From assembly GCA_002869605.1 (NCBI GenBank), contig PKUI01000055.1:1-49022 (forward strand): a DNA stretch of 49,022 nt, read 5' to 3'. Each line of letters opens with the position of its first letter. Position 1 is the stretch's first letter. A program made the translations under genes and the position numbers. This DNA is from Desulfuromonas sp. (GTDB lineage: Bacteria > Desulfobacterota > Desulfuromonadia > Desulfuromonadales > SZUA-401). Shown here one piece after another: positions 18,147 through 26,149 of the stretch. The notes under the pieces were generated by a model. It saw only the letters and a list, made by a program, of their open reading frames with translations. It was not told the origin of the DNA and did no database searches.

Positions 18147-19681
18147 GATCGTTCCTCCCGATATGTCAGGTAGTGCAACCGATATCCTGCCCGTGCAAAT
18201 GCAATTTGCGAGGCGAGGTTCTCACCAAGGATTTCGGCGTTGATGATAAAAACTTCTGAACGATGCTTTGCGAGCCAGGTACTCCCGGCACGGATAAGCT
18301 GGGTCCCGACACCTTTCCCCGAGGTACCGGGAACCAGAAAAATCGAAACCATAGCTTCATCTCCCGTGACATCGTAACGCAGGACCCCAACAGCTTTGCC
18401 GTCGAGTTCTCCAATCAATAAAATTCGGTCCGGGTTTTCCATCGCCCGCTGGTACCACTGACGATGCGTTTCCAGAGGAATGGGCCGAGCATCGAAGATA
18501 TAGCGACGCGTGTCCTCGGCATTGCGCCAAGTGTAAATTGCCTCGCAATCCCCTTCAACTGCCGGACGTAATTGAATTGCGGGTGGCGACATTGCCACAC
18601 AGACACGACTCGCCCCCTGGCCGTCGACCAGTTCCTTGCCCCGTGTCGAGAAACCGCGCAGGTTTTCTGCCTTAGAGGTGAACGTTGCGAGGGCGGCAGC
18701 ATAATCCTCACAGGAAACCTCTTCCGCCCCCCCCAAGTAATGGAAAAGACCTGATTCTGCACCATGGCGACTCAACTCCTGCTGGTTCAGTGCAACCGAG
18801 ACCACCAAACTTGGCAATCCCAGACAACATCGTTCCCAGGTAGTTGCCCCCCCAGCCGCAACCGCTAGGTCAGCGGAAACCATAAGCTCTGCCAGATTGT
18901 TCACCTGGCAGTGAAACTTCAGATGCTCATGGCCGGCACAGAGATCACGAATCCTGTCCCGTCGAGGATTCATGGCACCGACTACGACATCGACGGTCAG
19001 ATGTGAGTAACGGGGGAGACTTAGAACCTGCAAAACCTTGCCGGTCTCGTCCCCCGGATCGGCGTTGCCAAAAAACACCAGCAGCCGTCGAACCTCATCC
19101 GGTGGAGAAGGAAGCCGCTTGCGTGCTCGGGAGAATTCTTCCCTGAGCAGCGCGTATTTCGGCCCCAGCAGTTGTCTACACCCCTTAGGGACTAACCCTT
19201 CATACCTCTCCTGCATGTTCGCATAGAGGTTCTGGTCGAGAAGCAGGTCACAGTCGTGCGGACGGTCAGCGAGATCGTCGACAACCATCAGCTGCCCATA
19301 GCTCCCCTTGAGTGACGTCTCCCAGGAACGGCCGAGCGCATAGTGATCGACAATCAGCCAGTCACAGCCACCGCGCTGTTGCAAGATCTGCCTGGTTTCT
19401 CGAGCGTCAAGCTCCCAATCGACTTCGAGCCAGTTTGCATGCTGACACCATGTAAAATCTATGCTTTTTGCCGACGGCACAGACAGACGAATCACCTCGT
19501 ACCCTTGCTGGGCAATTAAATCGATGAGATTCCCCTGCAAATCACGACAGAGAAAAAGAACCTCCCCTCCCAGTGTGCTCAATGCATTTGCCAGCGTCAG
19601 ACAACGCATGACATGCCCGCTGCCTATTTGCTCGGAGGAATCAACCCTTACCACAAATCTTTTTGCCGTTATCCCTGACAT
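18143..19681 (-). CDS. pseG: PseG-PseH fusion: UDP-sugar hydrolase plus N-acetyltransferase of pseudaminate synthesis
   Basis: This 512-residue two-domain protein has residues 1 to about 350 as PseG. FVVRVDSSEQIGSGHVMRCL contains the catalytic His (residue 23), then WLIVDHYALG, VVDDLADRPHDCDLLLDQ, LLGPKYALLREEF and AAGGATTWERCCLGLPSLVV. It removes UDP from the 2,4-diacetamido-altrose intermediate. From residue 364 a GNAT domain begins: IQLRPAVEGDCEAIYTWRN, then PGTSGKGVGTQLIRAG (acetyl-CoA loop) and NLASQIAFARAGYR. This is PseH, which acetylates the 4-amino group. PseH acts just before PseG, so the fusion joins consecutive steps. The domains are separate genes in Campylobacter and Helicobacter. 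The start is ATG 19681, 3 bases after the SDR stop. Confidence 0.9.
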   Translation of the reverse strand: MSGITAKRFVVRVDSSEQIGSGHVMRCLTLANALSTLGGEVLFLCRDLQGNLIDLIAQQGYEVIRLSVPSAKSIDFTWCQHANWLEVDWELDARETRQILQQRGGCDWLIVDHYALGRSWETSLKGSYGQLMVVDDLADRPHDCDLLLDQNLYANMQERYEGLVPKGCRQLLGPKYALLREEFSRARKRLPSPPDEVRRLLVFFGNADPGDETGKVLQVLSLPRYSHLTVDVVVGAMNPRRDRIRDLCAGHEHLKFHCQVNNLAELMVSADLAVAAGGATTWERCCLGLPSLVVSVALNQQELSRHGAESGLFHYLGGAEEVSCEDYAAALATFTSKAENLRGFSTRGKELVDGQGASRVCVAMSPPAIQLRPAVEGDCEAIYTWRNAEDTRRYIFDARPIPLETHRQWYQRAMENPDRILLIGELDGKAVGVLRYDVTGDEAMVSIFLVPGTSGKGVGTQLIRAGSTWLAKHRSEVFIINAEILGENLASQIAFARAGYRLHYLTYREERS

Positions 19682-19684
19682 ACT

Positions 19685-20470
19685 CTACCAGCTCGTCCAG
19701 CCGCCATCGACAACCAGATTATGCCCCGTAATATACGAGGCTGCATTCGACGCCAGAAACACCACCGCCCCTTTAAGCTCGTCCGGATGCCCGAGACGGC
19801 CCAGCATGGTATCGACTGCCAACCTCCCGGCAAAAAGGTCGTTTTTCTGCACCTCAGGAGTTGGGAAGGGCCCGGGGCTGATTGCATTGACCCGCATCCC
19901 CTTCGGGCCAAGATATGCCGAAGCATAGCGGGTCAATTGAAGTAGCGCCGCCTTGGAAGCTCCGTAGTTCACCGCACTGCTGAAAGGTGTATCAGTGTAG
20001 TTCTGGGGTTTGGGAGCCACCACGCCGTACATGGAAGCGATATTGATGACATTTCCCCGCGTCTTTTCGAGATGGGAGATACAAGCCTGCATGAGGAAAA
20101 AGGGGCTGCCAGCCCCGCCCTGCATCCCTTCATTCCACTCCTGGGGGGTCATGCTTTCCAGATCGTTGAAGTTGACAAAGCAACCATTGTTGACCAGGCA
20201 GTCTAGTCGTCCAAAGTGGGAGGCGATCTTATCTACCCCCGCCTTAAGCTCTTCGACCTGTCTGAGATCCAGACAGAATCCGTGTGCCGTCACCTTGAAA
20301 CGATCTGCGATCTCCGCCGCGAACCCTTGTGCTTTTCCCAGCGACGTCGAGCAGAGCGCCAGAGTCGCACCAGCCTCAGCCAACCCTTCGACCATAGCCC
20401 TTCCGAGGTGACCGCAGGCTCCGGTGACCAGGACCACTTTCCCTGACAGATCGAACAGTTGCAGACTCAT
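19685..20470 (-). CDS. SDR-family oxidoreductase within the pseudaminate operon
   Basis: This 261-residue classical short-chain dehydrogenase has KVVLVTGACGHLGRAMVEGL for NAD(P) binding, a variant NNGC in place of NNAG, then VINIASMYGVVAP and NYGASKAALLQLTRY with the catalytic Ser, Tyr and Lys. AISPGPFPTPEVQ and the C-terminal GHNLVVDGGWTSW follow. The start ATG 20470 is set by a perfect GGAGGAG 5 bases upstream and overlaps the AKR stop (ATGA). It is not one of the six canonical pse steps. Similar SDRs (PtmA type) occur in flagellin nonulosonate loci. It may change a ketone or hydroxyl of the nonulosonate or its precursor; the substrate is unknown. Confidence 0.85.
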   Translation of the reverse strand: MSLQLFDLSGKVVLVTGACGHLGRAMVEGLAEAGATLALCSTSLGKAQGFAAEIADRFKVTAHGFCLDLRQVEELKAGVDKIASHFGRLDCLVNNGCFVNFNDLESMTPQEWNEGMQGGAGSPFFLMQACISHLEKTRGNVINIASMYGVVAPKPQNYTDTPFSSAVNYGASKAALLQLTRYASAYLGPKGMRVNAISPGPFPTPEVQKNDLFAGRLAVDTMLGRLGHPDELKGAVVFLASNAASYITGHNLVVDGGWTSW

Positions 20471-21375
20471 GCTCTCCTCCATAAGGACGGGTTGAGGACC
20501 GCTTCCGGAACCTGGGCAAAGGCGTTCTCTACGGCACATCTCTGCTCAGAGGAAAGTGCCTCAGCCTTCATCAACCCCAGGTTTTCACTCAACTGGTTCT
20601 CACTTTCCATGCCAACAACCAGGTTGTCCACCCCCACTTTATCGCGCAGGTAGACAAATGCCAGCTCAGCAGCCGTCCGGCCGGACTGCTCGGCAAGCTG
20701 ATGGAAACGCAATAGATGCGGCTTTGCCCCGGGAAGCCAGCTCACAATATCGGCAACCGGCAACAGCAGGACCCCTTGCAGATAAAGACTGCGAACCGAA
20801 ACCTTGAACCCTTGTTCCTTTGACCGCGCAAAGAAATCGATGTCATCCAGACGCCGATCCAGGACATTGCACGGCACCTGAACCGCCTCGAGCCCTAAGG
20901 CGAGCGCCCGCTCAGCCATGGTCTGCGTATAAATCGAAACGCCGCAGCGCCCGCACAAACCCTCATCGCGACAGCGTAGAAGCGCTTCGACCAGCGCCTC
21001 TCCGTGCAGGCCAAGATCCCCCTCGGCGTGTATCAGGTAGTCGTCGACGAAAGTCCGCCCCAGACGCTGAAGCGACCCCTCGAGAGCCTCGCGCACCCGC
21101 GGCAACAGTTCGGCAAAAGTGGCAGGAGAGCTTAAACCGAGTGCCGGCAGCTTGGTCACCAGTTTCAGCGCACGCCCCCCCAGTCGAAGAAACTCGCCGA
21201 TCAACGCCTCGCTCTCGCCGTAGGCCGGCGAGGTGTCAATCCAGTTCACCCCTGAAGCAGAGACCGCGGCAAGAAACTCCAGCGCCTCCTCACGCGGCAT
21301 CTTGCCGCGCCGGTTCGCGACGCCATACGCCATCCCGAGTTGGGCGGCGCCCAGTACCAGCTCAGCCTTCGGCAT
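20467..21375 (-). CDS. aldo/keto reductase within the pseudaminate operon
   Basis: This 302-residue TIM-barrel NAD(P)H-dependent reductase has ELVLGAAQLGMAYGVANR, NWIDTSPAYGESEALIGEF (catalytic Asp and Tyr), LKLVTKLPALG (Lys) and VDDYLIHAEGDLG (His), so the catalytic tetrad is intact. GRCGVSIYTQTMAERAL and the C-terminal VDNLVVGMESENQLSENL are also typical. ATG 21375, preceded by AGAGAGG, is chosen over the longer frame to 21432; it overlaps the cytidylyltransferase end by 14 bases. AKRs of this subfamily recur in nonulosonate and spore-coat sugar loci. With the adjacent SDR it could form an oxidation/reduction pair that epimerises the sugar; that is inference. Confidence 0.85.
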   Translation of the reverse strand: MPKAELVLGAAQLGMAYGVANRRGKMPREEALEFLAAVSASGVNWIDTSPAYGESEALIGEFLRLGGRALKLVTKLPALGLSSPATFAELLPRVREALEGSLQRLGRTFVDDYLIHAEGDLGLHGEALVEALLRCRDEGLCGRCGVSIYTQTMAERALALGLEAVQVPCNVLDRRLDDIDFFARSKEQGFKVSVRSLYLQGVLLLPVADIVSWLPGAKPHLLRFHQLAEQSGRTAAELAFVYLRDKVGVDNLVVGMESENQLSENLGLMKAEALSSEQRCAVENAFAQVPEAVLNPSLWRRA

Positions 21376-22021
21376 CCACGACCTCTCTGAACGTAACATT
21401 GTCGCCGAACCGCTCGAAAAGCTGCTGGGCACGTGTCAGATCTTCGCGGGTATCTACGGTCAGACGCACATGCGACAACACCTGTGGAGAACGTTGCTCA
21501 CCGATTTTAAACCGCTCAGGATTCCGGTAGAAAAAGGCCGTTACGTGCTCCCGGTCATACGGATCACGGGCCTCACGATCCACCTCAAGCAGGGCCTTAG
21601 CGCTGAAAACCTCCATGGCGATACCATAAGGGTAATCCGGCGTGGAGAGGTAGTCGATCTCCCCGTCGACAAACCCCTGGAGCGCCTCGTCTGCGAGCAC
21701 CCAGTCGAAAAAGGGATTATCGGCGGTAATCCGCATCACCACCGCGGCATCACTCGCCTGTATCGCACCGGCAAAGCGCTTGAGGACATCGAGTTCATCT
21801 CCGCGAAACAGGAAAACTTCCGGAGTTTGCGCAACGAAATCGGCAATGGCGTCGTCCTGAGGCAAATCGGAGGTTGCGACCACGATCTGATCGATCAATC
21901 GCGCGCGCTTGACACGTTCGACCAGTCGTCCGAGCAAGGGCGTGTGAAGAATCGGCATCAACACCTTGCCGGGGAGGCGCTTCGAACCCATGCGCGCCTG
22001 AATAATCGCCACGATCTTCAC
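21362..22021 (-). CDS. pseF: SpsF-like cytidylyltransferase, probable CMP-pseudaminate synthetase
   Basis: This 219-residue nucleotidyltransferase of the acylneuraminate cytidylyltransferase family opens VAIIQARMGSKRLPGKVLMP, the CTP-binding signature. IDQIVVATSDLPQDDAIADF, VVMRITADNPFFDWVLADEA and DREHVTAFFYRNPERFKIG follow. The QARMGS form and the late DREHV motif belong to the SpsF subgroup rather than to classical PseF (IPARSGS). By position in a complete pse operon that otherwise lacks an activating enzyme, it is likely to make CMP-pseudaminate. The symbol is assigned from context. It overlaps pseC by 4 bases. Confidence 0.75.
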   Translation of the reverse strand: MKIVAIIQARMGSKRLPGKVLMPILHTPLLGRLVERVKRARLIDQIVVATSDLPQDDAIADFVAQTPEVFLFRGDELDVLKRFAGAIQASDAAVVMRITADNPFFDWVLADEALQGFVDGEIDYLSTPDYPYGIAMEVFSAKALLEVDREARDPYDREHVTAFFYRNPERFKIGEQRSPQVLSHVRLTVDTREDLTRAQQLFERFGDNVTFREVVDAEG

Positions 22022-23187
22022 GTCCGTACCTGTTCGATCGCCGCGAACACTGCAGCAGTAACGTAGTCGATATCCTCCGGGGTCATCGACGGATAGAGCG
22101 GCAGGGTAATGGCACCCACATAGTAAGCCTCGGCTTCCGGACAGTCACCCTGCGCGGTTCCGTACTGCTCCATGTAGTAAGGCTGGAGATGAACCGGAAT
22201 GTAGTGCACGTTGACTCCCAGACCCACGGCACGCAACTGGTTAAACACCGCCTTGCGCTCGACGCCACGTACCCCGAGCATGTAGAGATGCCACGACGAT
22301 TGGCTACCGGGTGCTTCGTAGGGTGTGACCAGCGACGCATGCCCGGCAAAGGCGCGGTTGTAGGCTTCCACGATCTCGCGGCGCCGTTCGACAAAACCAT
22401 CAAGACGCTGCAGCTGCGAGAGTCCGAGCGCGCACTGTATGTCGGTGATGCGGTAGTTGTAACCGAGCGCCTGCTGCTCGTAGTACCAGGGACCGTCGTT
22501 ACGCTTCAGCGCCTGGGGGTCCTTAGTGATGCCGTGGGTACGCAGAAGCTGGAGCTTTTGATACAGCTGCGGGTCATTGGTGGTAATCATCCCCCCTTCG
22601 CCGGTGGTCATATGCTTGACCGGGTGGAAGGAGAAGATGGTCATGTCGCTGTGTTCGCAGCAGCCGACCTTGAAGGTCTCGCCATCGACCTGGTAACTGG
22701 CCCCGATGGCATGAGCCGCGTCTTCGATGACCTTCAGATCACGCTCGCGGGCAATCGCGGCAATCTGCTGCATGTCGCACGGCTGGCCGGTGAAGTGGAC
22801 AGGTATCAGCCCGCGCGTGGCGCTGGTCAGACGCTTTCGGATCTGCTCCGGGTCGATGCAGTAACTCTTCGAATCGATGTCGGCGAACACCGGGGTGCCC
22901 CCGGCGTAAGCCACACAGTTGGCCGAAGCGACAAACGTGATCGGCGTGGTGATCACCTCATCCCCCGGGCCGAATCCGGCGGCCAGCGCCGCGAGATGCA
23001 GGGCGGCGGTGCCGTTGGCTACCGCCACCGCAAACCGGGCTCCGCAGTACGCGGCCACGGCCTGCTCAAAGCGCTCGACCGCCGGGCCCTGAGTCAGCCA
23101 GTCGGAACGCAGCACCTCGACGACCGCGGCAATGTCCTCTTCGCTGATCTGCTGTCTTCCATAGGGGATGAAACGTTGTGCACTCAT
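22018..23187 (-). CDS. pseC: UDP-4-amino-4,6-dideoxy-N-acetyl-beta-L-altrosamine transaminase
   Basis: This 389-residue PLP-dependent DegT/DnrJ/EryC1 aminotransferase puts the 4-amino group on the PseB product. It starts RFIPYGRQQISEEDIAAVVE, then RSDWLTQGPAVERFE, VAVANGTAALHLAALAAG and VIEDAAHAIGASY. MTIFSFHPVKHMTTGEGG holds the PLP-binding Lys. The late WHLYMLGVRGVERKAV and VNVHYIPVHLQPYY are typical of PseC. Length and motifs match the family. It lies 6 bases after pseB and overlaps the cytidylyltransferase by 4 bases. Confidence 0.94.
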   Translation of the reverse strand: MSAQRFIPYGRQQISEEDIAAVVEVLRSDWLTQGPAVERFEQAVAAYCGARFAVAVANGTAALHLAALAAGFGPGDEVITTPITFVASANCVAYAGGTPVFADIDSKSYCIDPEQIRKRLTSATRGLIPVHFTGQPCDMQQIAAIARERDLKVIEDAAHAIGASYQVDGETFKVGCCEHSDMTIFSFHPVKHMTTGEGGMITTNDPQLYQKLQLLRTHGITKDPQALKRNDGPWYYEQQALGYNYRITDIQCALGLSQLQRLDGFVERRREIVEAYNRAFAGHASLVTPYEAPGSQSSWHLYMLGVRGVERKAVFNQLRAVGLGVNVHYIPVHLQPYYMEQYGTAQGDCPEAEAYYVGAITLPLYPSMTPEDIDYVTAAVFAAIEQVRT

Positions 23188-23193
23188 AAATGC

Positions 23194-24204
23194 TCAGGCC
23201 TGGAAGTTGGGGGCGACGTGCTCGCGGATCAGCTCACGCAGCTGCTCGACACTCAACCAGTCGGTGTTGGTTCCACTGTTATAGGCGAAACCGTACTCGC
23301 ACCGCTTGCCATCGAAAGCCGCTATGAATTTTTCCACGTCCCAAAGCTGCATGGAGGGAAGAATCACGAAGTAATCCTTGAACTCGACCGTGTTGATGGC
23401 ATCGGTCTCGGTGACCATCTCTTCGTGTAGCTTTTCGCCAGGGCGGATGCCGACGAGCTCGCGACGACATTCCGGGCCGATCGCCTCAGCCACGTCGGTA
23501 ATCCTGTAGCTGGGAATCTTGGGAACGAAGATCTCCCCACCCCACATGATCTCGAGCGCCTTGAGCACCAACTTCACCCCGTCCTCGAGGGAGATATTGA
23601 AACGGGTCATCGCCTCGTCGGTGATCGGCAACACCCCTTCGCTGCGCTTGTTGAGGAAAAATGGCACCACGCTGCCGCGGCTCCCCATGACGTTGCCATA
23701 ACGCACGACCGAAAGCTTCAGGTCGCGTGCACCTCGCATGTTGTTCGCAGCGACAAACAGCTTGTCGGAACAGAGCTTGGTCGCACCATAGAGGTTAATC
23801 GGCGCCGCCGCCTTATCGGTGCTCAGGGCCACCACCTGCTTGACCTTGCTCGACAGGCAGGCGTCGATAACATTCTGGGCCCCCATGATGTTGGTCTTGA
23901 TACACTCGAAGGGGTTGTATTCGGCCGCAGGAACCTGTTTGAGGGCGGCAGCATGTATCACGATATCGACCCCCTCGAAGGCCCTCAGCAGCCGGTCCGC
24001 ATCACGGACATCGCCGATGAAGTAGCGGATCTGAGGATACTTGCTGGCGGGGAATTCCTGGGCCATCTCGAACTGCTTGAGTTCGTCACGCGAGAAAACC
24101 ACCACCCGCTCGATCTCCGGATAGCTGGTCAGGATGGTTTCGATAAACTTCTTGCCGAAGGAGCCGGTGCCACCGGTCACCAGAATCGACTTACCATTGA
24201 GCAT
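23194..24204 (-). CDS. pseB: UDP-N-acetylglucosamine 4,6-dehydratase (inverting)
   Basis: This 336-residue extended SDR is the first committed step to pseudaminic acid. It has KSILVTGGTGSFGKKFIETI, VVFSRDELKQFEMAQEF, IHAAALKQVPAAEYNPFECI and KQVVALSTDKAAAPINLYGA, the last including the unusual Asp/Lys active site of PseB/FlaA1. ATKLCSDKLFVAANN and RYGNVMGSRGSVVPFF follow. ATG 24204 follows AAGGAG by 6 bases and gives the conserved MLNGKSILVTGG start; 8 more in-frame codons exist upstream. It begins the coupled pseB-pseC-pseF-AKR-SDR-pseGH-pseI-GT chain and lies 31 bases after the CDP-glycerol transferase gene. Confidence 0.95.
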   Translation of the reverse strand: MLNGKSILVTGGTGSFGKKFIETILTSYPEIERVVVFSRDELKQFEMAQEFPASKYPQIRYFIGDVRDADRLLRAFEGVDIVIHAAALKQVPAAEYNPFECIKTNIMGAQNVIDACLSSKVKQVVALSTDKAAAPINLYGATKLCSDKLFVAANNMRGARDLKLSVVRYGNVMGSRGSVVPFFLNKRSEGVLPITDEAMTRFNISLEDGVKLVLKALEIMWGGEIFVPKIPSYRITDVAEAIGPECRRELVGIRPGEKLHEEMVTETDAINTVEFKDYFVILPSMQLWDVEKFIAAFDGKRCEYGFAYNSGTNTDWLSVEQLRELIREHVAPNFQA

Positions 24205-24235
24205 GTTGGTCTCCTTATGGATGCACATGTCAGTG

Positions 24236-25291
24236 CTAACGAACGTGATAGTAGCCCAGCTTGCGTCTCAGCTTCAACCTGCGCCACAGGTTGAGCGGTT
24301 TGGGCCTGAGCCCATCCCTGCCCGCTGCCAGAAATGCGTCGACCGCCTCGAGCACACGCTGGCTCGAACAACCGTCTGCAAACGGATGAATCCCCTCCGC
24401 GAATCTGCGCGTCGCGCCGATCAGTTCCGGCGGGCGTTGCAGGGCGCGCTCCAAGGCGGGAGCGACCTCCTCGACAGAACTGACATCGAGCTGCTGCGGC
24501 CCGGGGCACTTGCCGCGGAAGGTCACCAGCGGCTTACCGAGCAGCTGAAACTCGATGGCGATCGACGAGGTGTCGCACAGCATGGCGTCGGCCGTCTGCT
24601 GAAGAGGCAGCACCTCTTCGTGCGCCTCGAAAAACTTCAGATGGTCCCCTTCCAGCGCCCGGTATTTCGCGACCAGCTGCAGGTCGGTTTTCGGGTGCAG
24701 CGTAACCAGCCAGAACCAATCCCCGCGTTGCGCGAGCTCGCGGATCGTCGTGTATAGATGTGGCGCGGCCGTCAGCGAAGGGCTGAAGGTTGAACCGAAC
24801 AGAATTACCGGGCGTTGAGCGTCGATGCCGAGCTCGGCACGCAGATCGCGCCCCGCACCTGCAGTATAGAGCGGGTCGAGCTTCGGCCAGCCGGTCTGGG
24901 CAACGCGAAAATGACCGTGCTGCTCTGCGAGAGCCTGAAACTTGTGGGTCTCAGCGTCCCCGCGCGTGCAGTAGAGGTCAAAGAAACCGCGAATGCGGTA
25001 ATGCCCCTTCTTGCCGGTATCATCGGTGGCGAGGCCATGAAAAACCTGGACCTTCACTCCGGAAAAGAAATCAGGCACCACGTTGCCGGGGACATAAACT
25101 GCGTCAGGATTAAAAACTTTGACGGCAGCAGCATCGACAAGCAGCTGCTCGTCCTCGAACAGGTGGTCCGCCCCTGCTCCCGGCTGGTCGAAAAACCACG
25201 CGCAGCTATCCCCCCTGCTCCTCGCCGCGGCCTGTATGGGCCGCAGAATCGACAGCGAATAGAGCTGCGAAACGTAGAACAGGTGTTTCAC
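24236..25291 (-). CDS. CDP-glycerol glycerophosphotransferase-like protein
   Basis: This 351-residue protein resembles the Glyphos_transf (TagF/TagB) fold. It has KVQVFHGLATDDTGKKGHY (H-G-L/T acceptor motif), DLYCTRGDAETHKFQALAEQ, TGWPKLDPLY, and VILFGSTFSPSLTAAPHLY. LVTLHPKTDLQLV and AMLCDTSSIAIEFQLLGKPL are the two conserved donor-binding motifs with His and Asp/Ser. Such enzymes transfer glycerol-phosphate or related polyol-phosphates, and distant members act in Gram-negative polysaccharide loci. Here it may add a phospho-polyol to the LPS core or another glycan; no CDP-glycerol synthase is in view. It overlaps the GT2 gene by 4 bases. Confidence 0.8.
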   Translation of the reverse strand: MKHLFYVSQLYSLSILRPIQAAARSRGDSCAWFFDQPGAGADHLFEDEQLLVDAAAVKVFNPDAVYVPGNVVPDFFSGVKVQVFHGLATDDTGKKGHYRIRGFFDLYCTRGDAETHKFQALAEQHGHFRVAQTGWPKLDPLYTAGAGRDLRAELGIDAQRPVILFGSTFSPSLTAAPHLYTTIRELAQRGDWFWLVTLHPKTDLQLVAKYRALEGDHLKFFEAHEEVLPLQQTADAMLCDTSSIAIEFQLLGKPLVTFRGKCPGPQQLDVSSVEEVAPALERALQRPPELIGATRRFAEGIHPFADGCSSQRVLEAVDAFLAAGRDGLRPKPLNLWRRLKLRRKLGYYHVR

Positions 25292-26109
25292 CGCCCTGTC
25301 CCCGGGCGCTCACCCTCAAGGCGCTGCTGCCGCTGCAGGGCCCAGAGCCCCGCGTATTTATTGAAGGCCACCTGGCTATACATGACCGCCATGACAAAAC
25401 CGACCGAGCCATCTAGAAAACCACCACGCAGAATGTAGACCTGCAAGAACACCAAGATGCCGCGTGCCGTGGCACCAAGCAGGCTCCCTTTGCGTCCCTT
25501 GGCGAAGCGCTGACGGGCTCCGAGCCAGGCGTAATCGGCATTTTTGTAGAGCGCGTGTCCGAAATCGCGATGGGTAAAATGCAGCAGCCGCCCCCGCATG
25601 GTCCCGACCTCGCCGGTCGGCAGCTCCACGGTCTCGTGCACCTGGGCGTCGGTAAAGCGGGAACCTTCTCGTCGAAACAGCCTCAGCGGCGCACGTGCAC
25701 TGCGCCCGTGGTCGAGACGTTTACCGAGAATCGTCACCGCCCAGGGGAGACAAAAGGCGACCTCGTTTACCTCTCCGGCCTCGAGCATCGCGCCGATCTC
25801 GCGTTGCAGCTCGGGAGTCAGGGCCTCGTCGGCGTCGATCGCCAGAACCCAGTCCCCACGAGCCTTCTCGAGAGCGCGCTGTTTCTGTTTTCCATACCCG
25901 GGCCAGTCGGTCTCGAACACCAGGGAGGTGTAACGTCGCGCCACCTCGAGGGTCGCGTCCTCACTGCCGCTATCGAGGACGATGATCTCGTCGGCCAGTT
26001 CCTTGACAGACTCGAGACACAGCGGCAGGCGATCCTCCTCGTTCTTGGTAATCACGGTCACCGAGAGGCTCTGCGGTCTTTTCCCCTGCAGATGGCTGTT
26101 TTGACTCAT
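25288..26109 (-). CDS. GT2-family glycosyltransferase (WaaE/KdtX-like core glycosyltransferase)
   Basis: This 273-residue GT-A glycosyltransferase opens SLSVTVITKNEEDRLPLCLE, then ADEIIVLDSGSEDATLEVAR and DWPGYGKQKQRALEKARGDW, followed by VLAIDADEALTPELQREI with the metal-binding DxD. The pattern KQ-R--AL followed by W-L-IDADE is typical of LPS core beta-glucosyltransferases of the WaaE/KdtX/LgtF group. A C-terminal basic and hydrophobic stretch around FLQVYILRGGFLDG may tether it to the membrane. ATG 26109 has GAGGGAAA upstream and starts just before the domain; the longer frame to 26196 was rejected. It probably extends the inner core at heptose. Confidence 0.86.
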   Translation of the reverse strand: MSQNSHLQGKRPQSLSVTVITKNEEDRLPLCLESVKELADEIIVLDSGSEDATLEVARRYTSLVFETDWPGYGKQKQRALEKARGDWVLAIDADEALTPELQREIGAMLEAGEVNEVAFCLPWAVTILGKRLDHGRSARAPLRLFRREGSRFTDAQVHETVELPTGEVGTMRGRLLHFTHRDFGHALYKNADYAWLGARQRFAKGRKGSLLGATARGILVFLQVYILRGGFLDGSVGFVMAVMYSQVAFNKYAGLWALQRQQRLEGERPGTGR

Positions 26110-26149
26110 GCTTTCCCTCTGTTCTCCGAAATGGGTCGAACAAACAGCG

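Noticed and set aside
22189..23430. 413-residue + strand open frame across pseC and pseB
   Set aside because: It is antisense to clear pse genes, the translation is His/Arg/Gly-rich without motifs, and it has no ribosome site of note.
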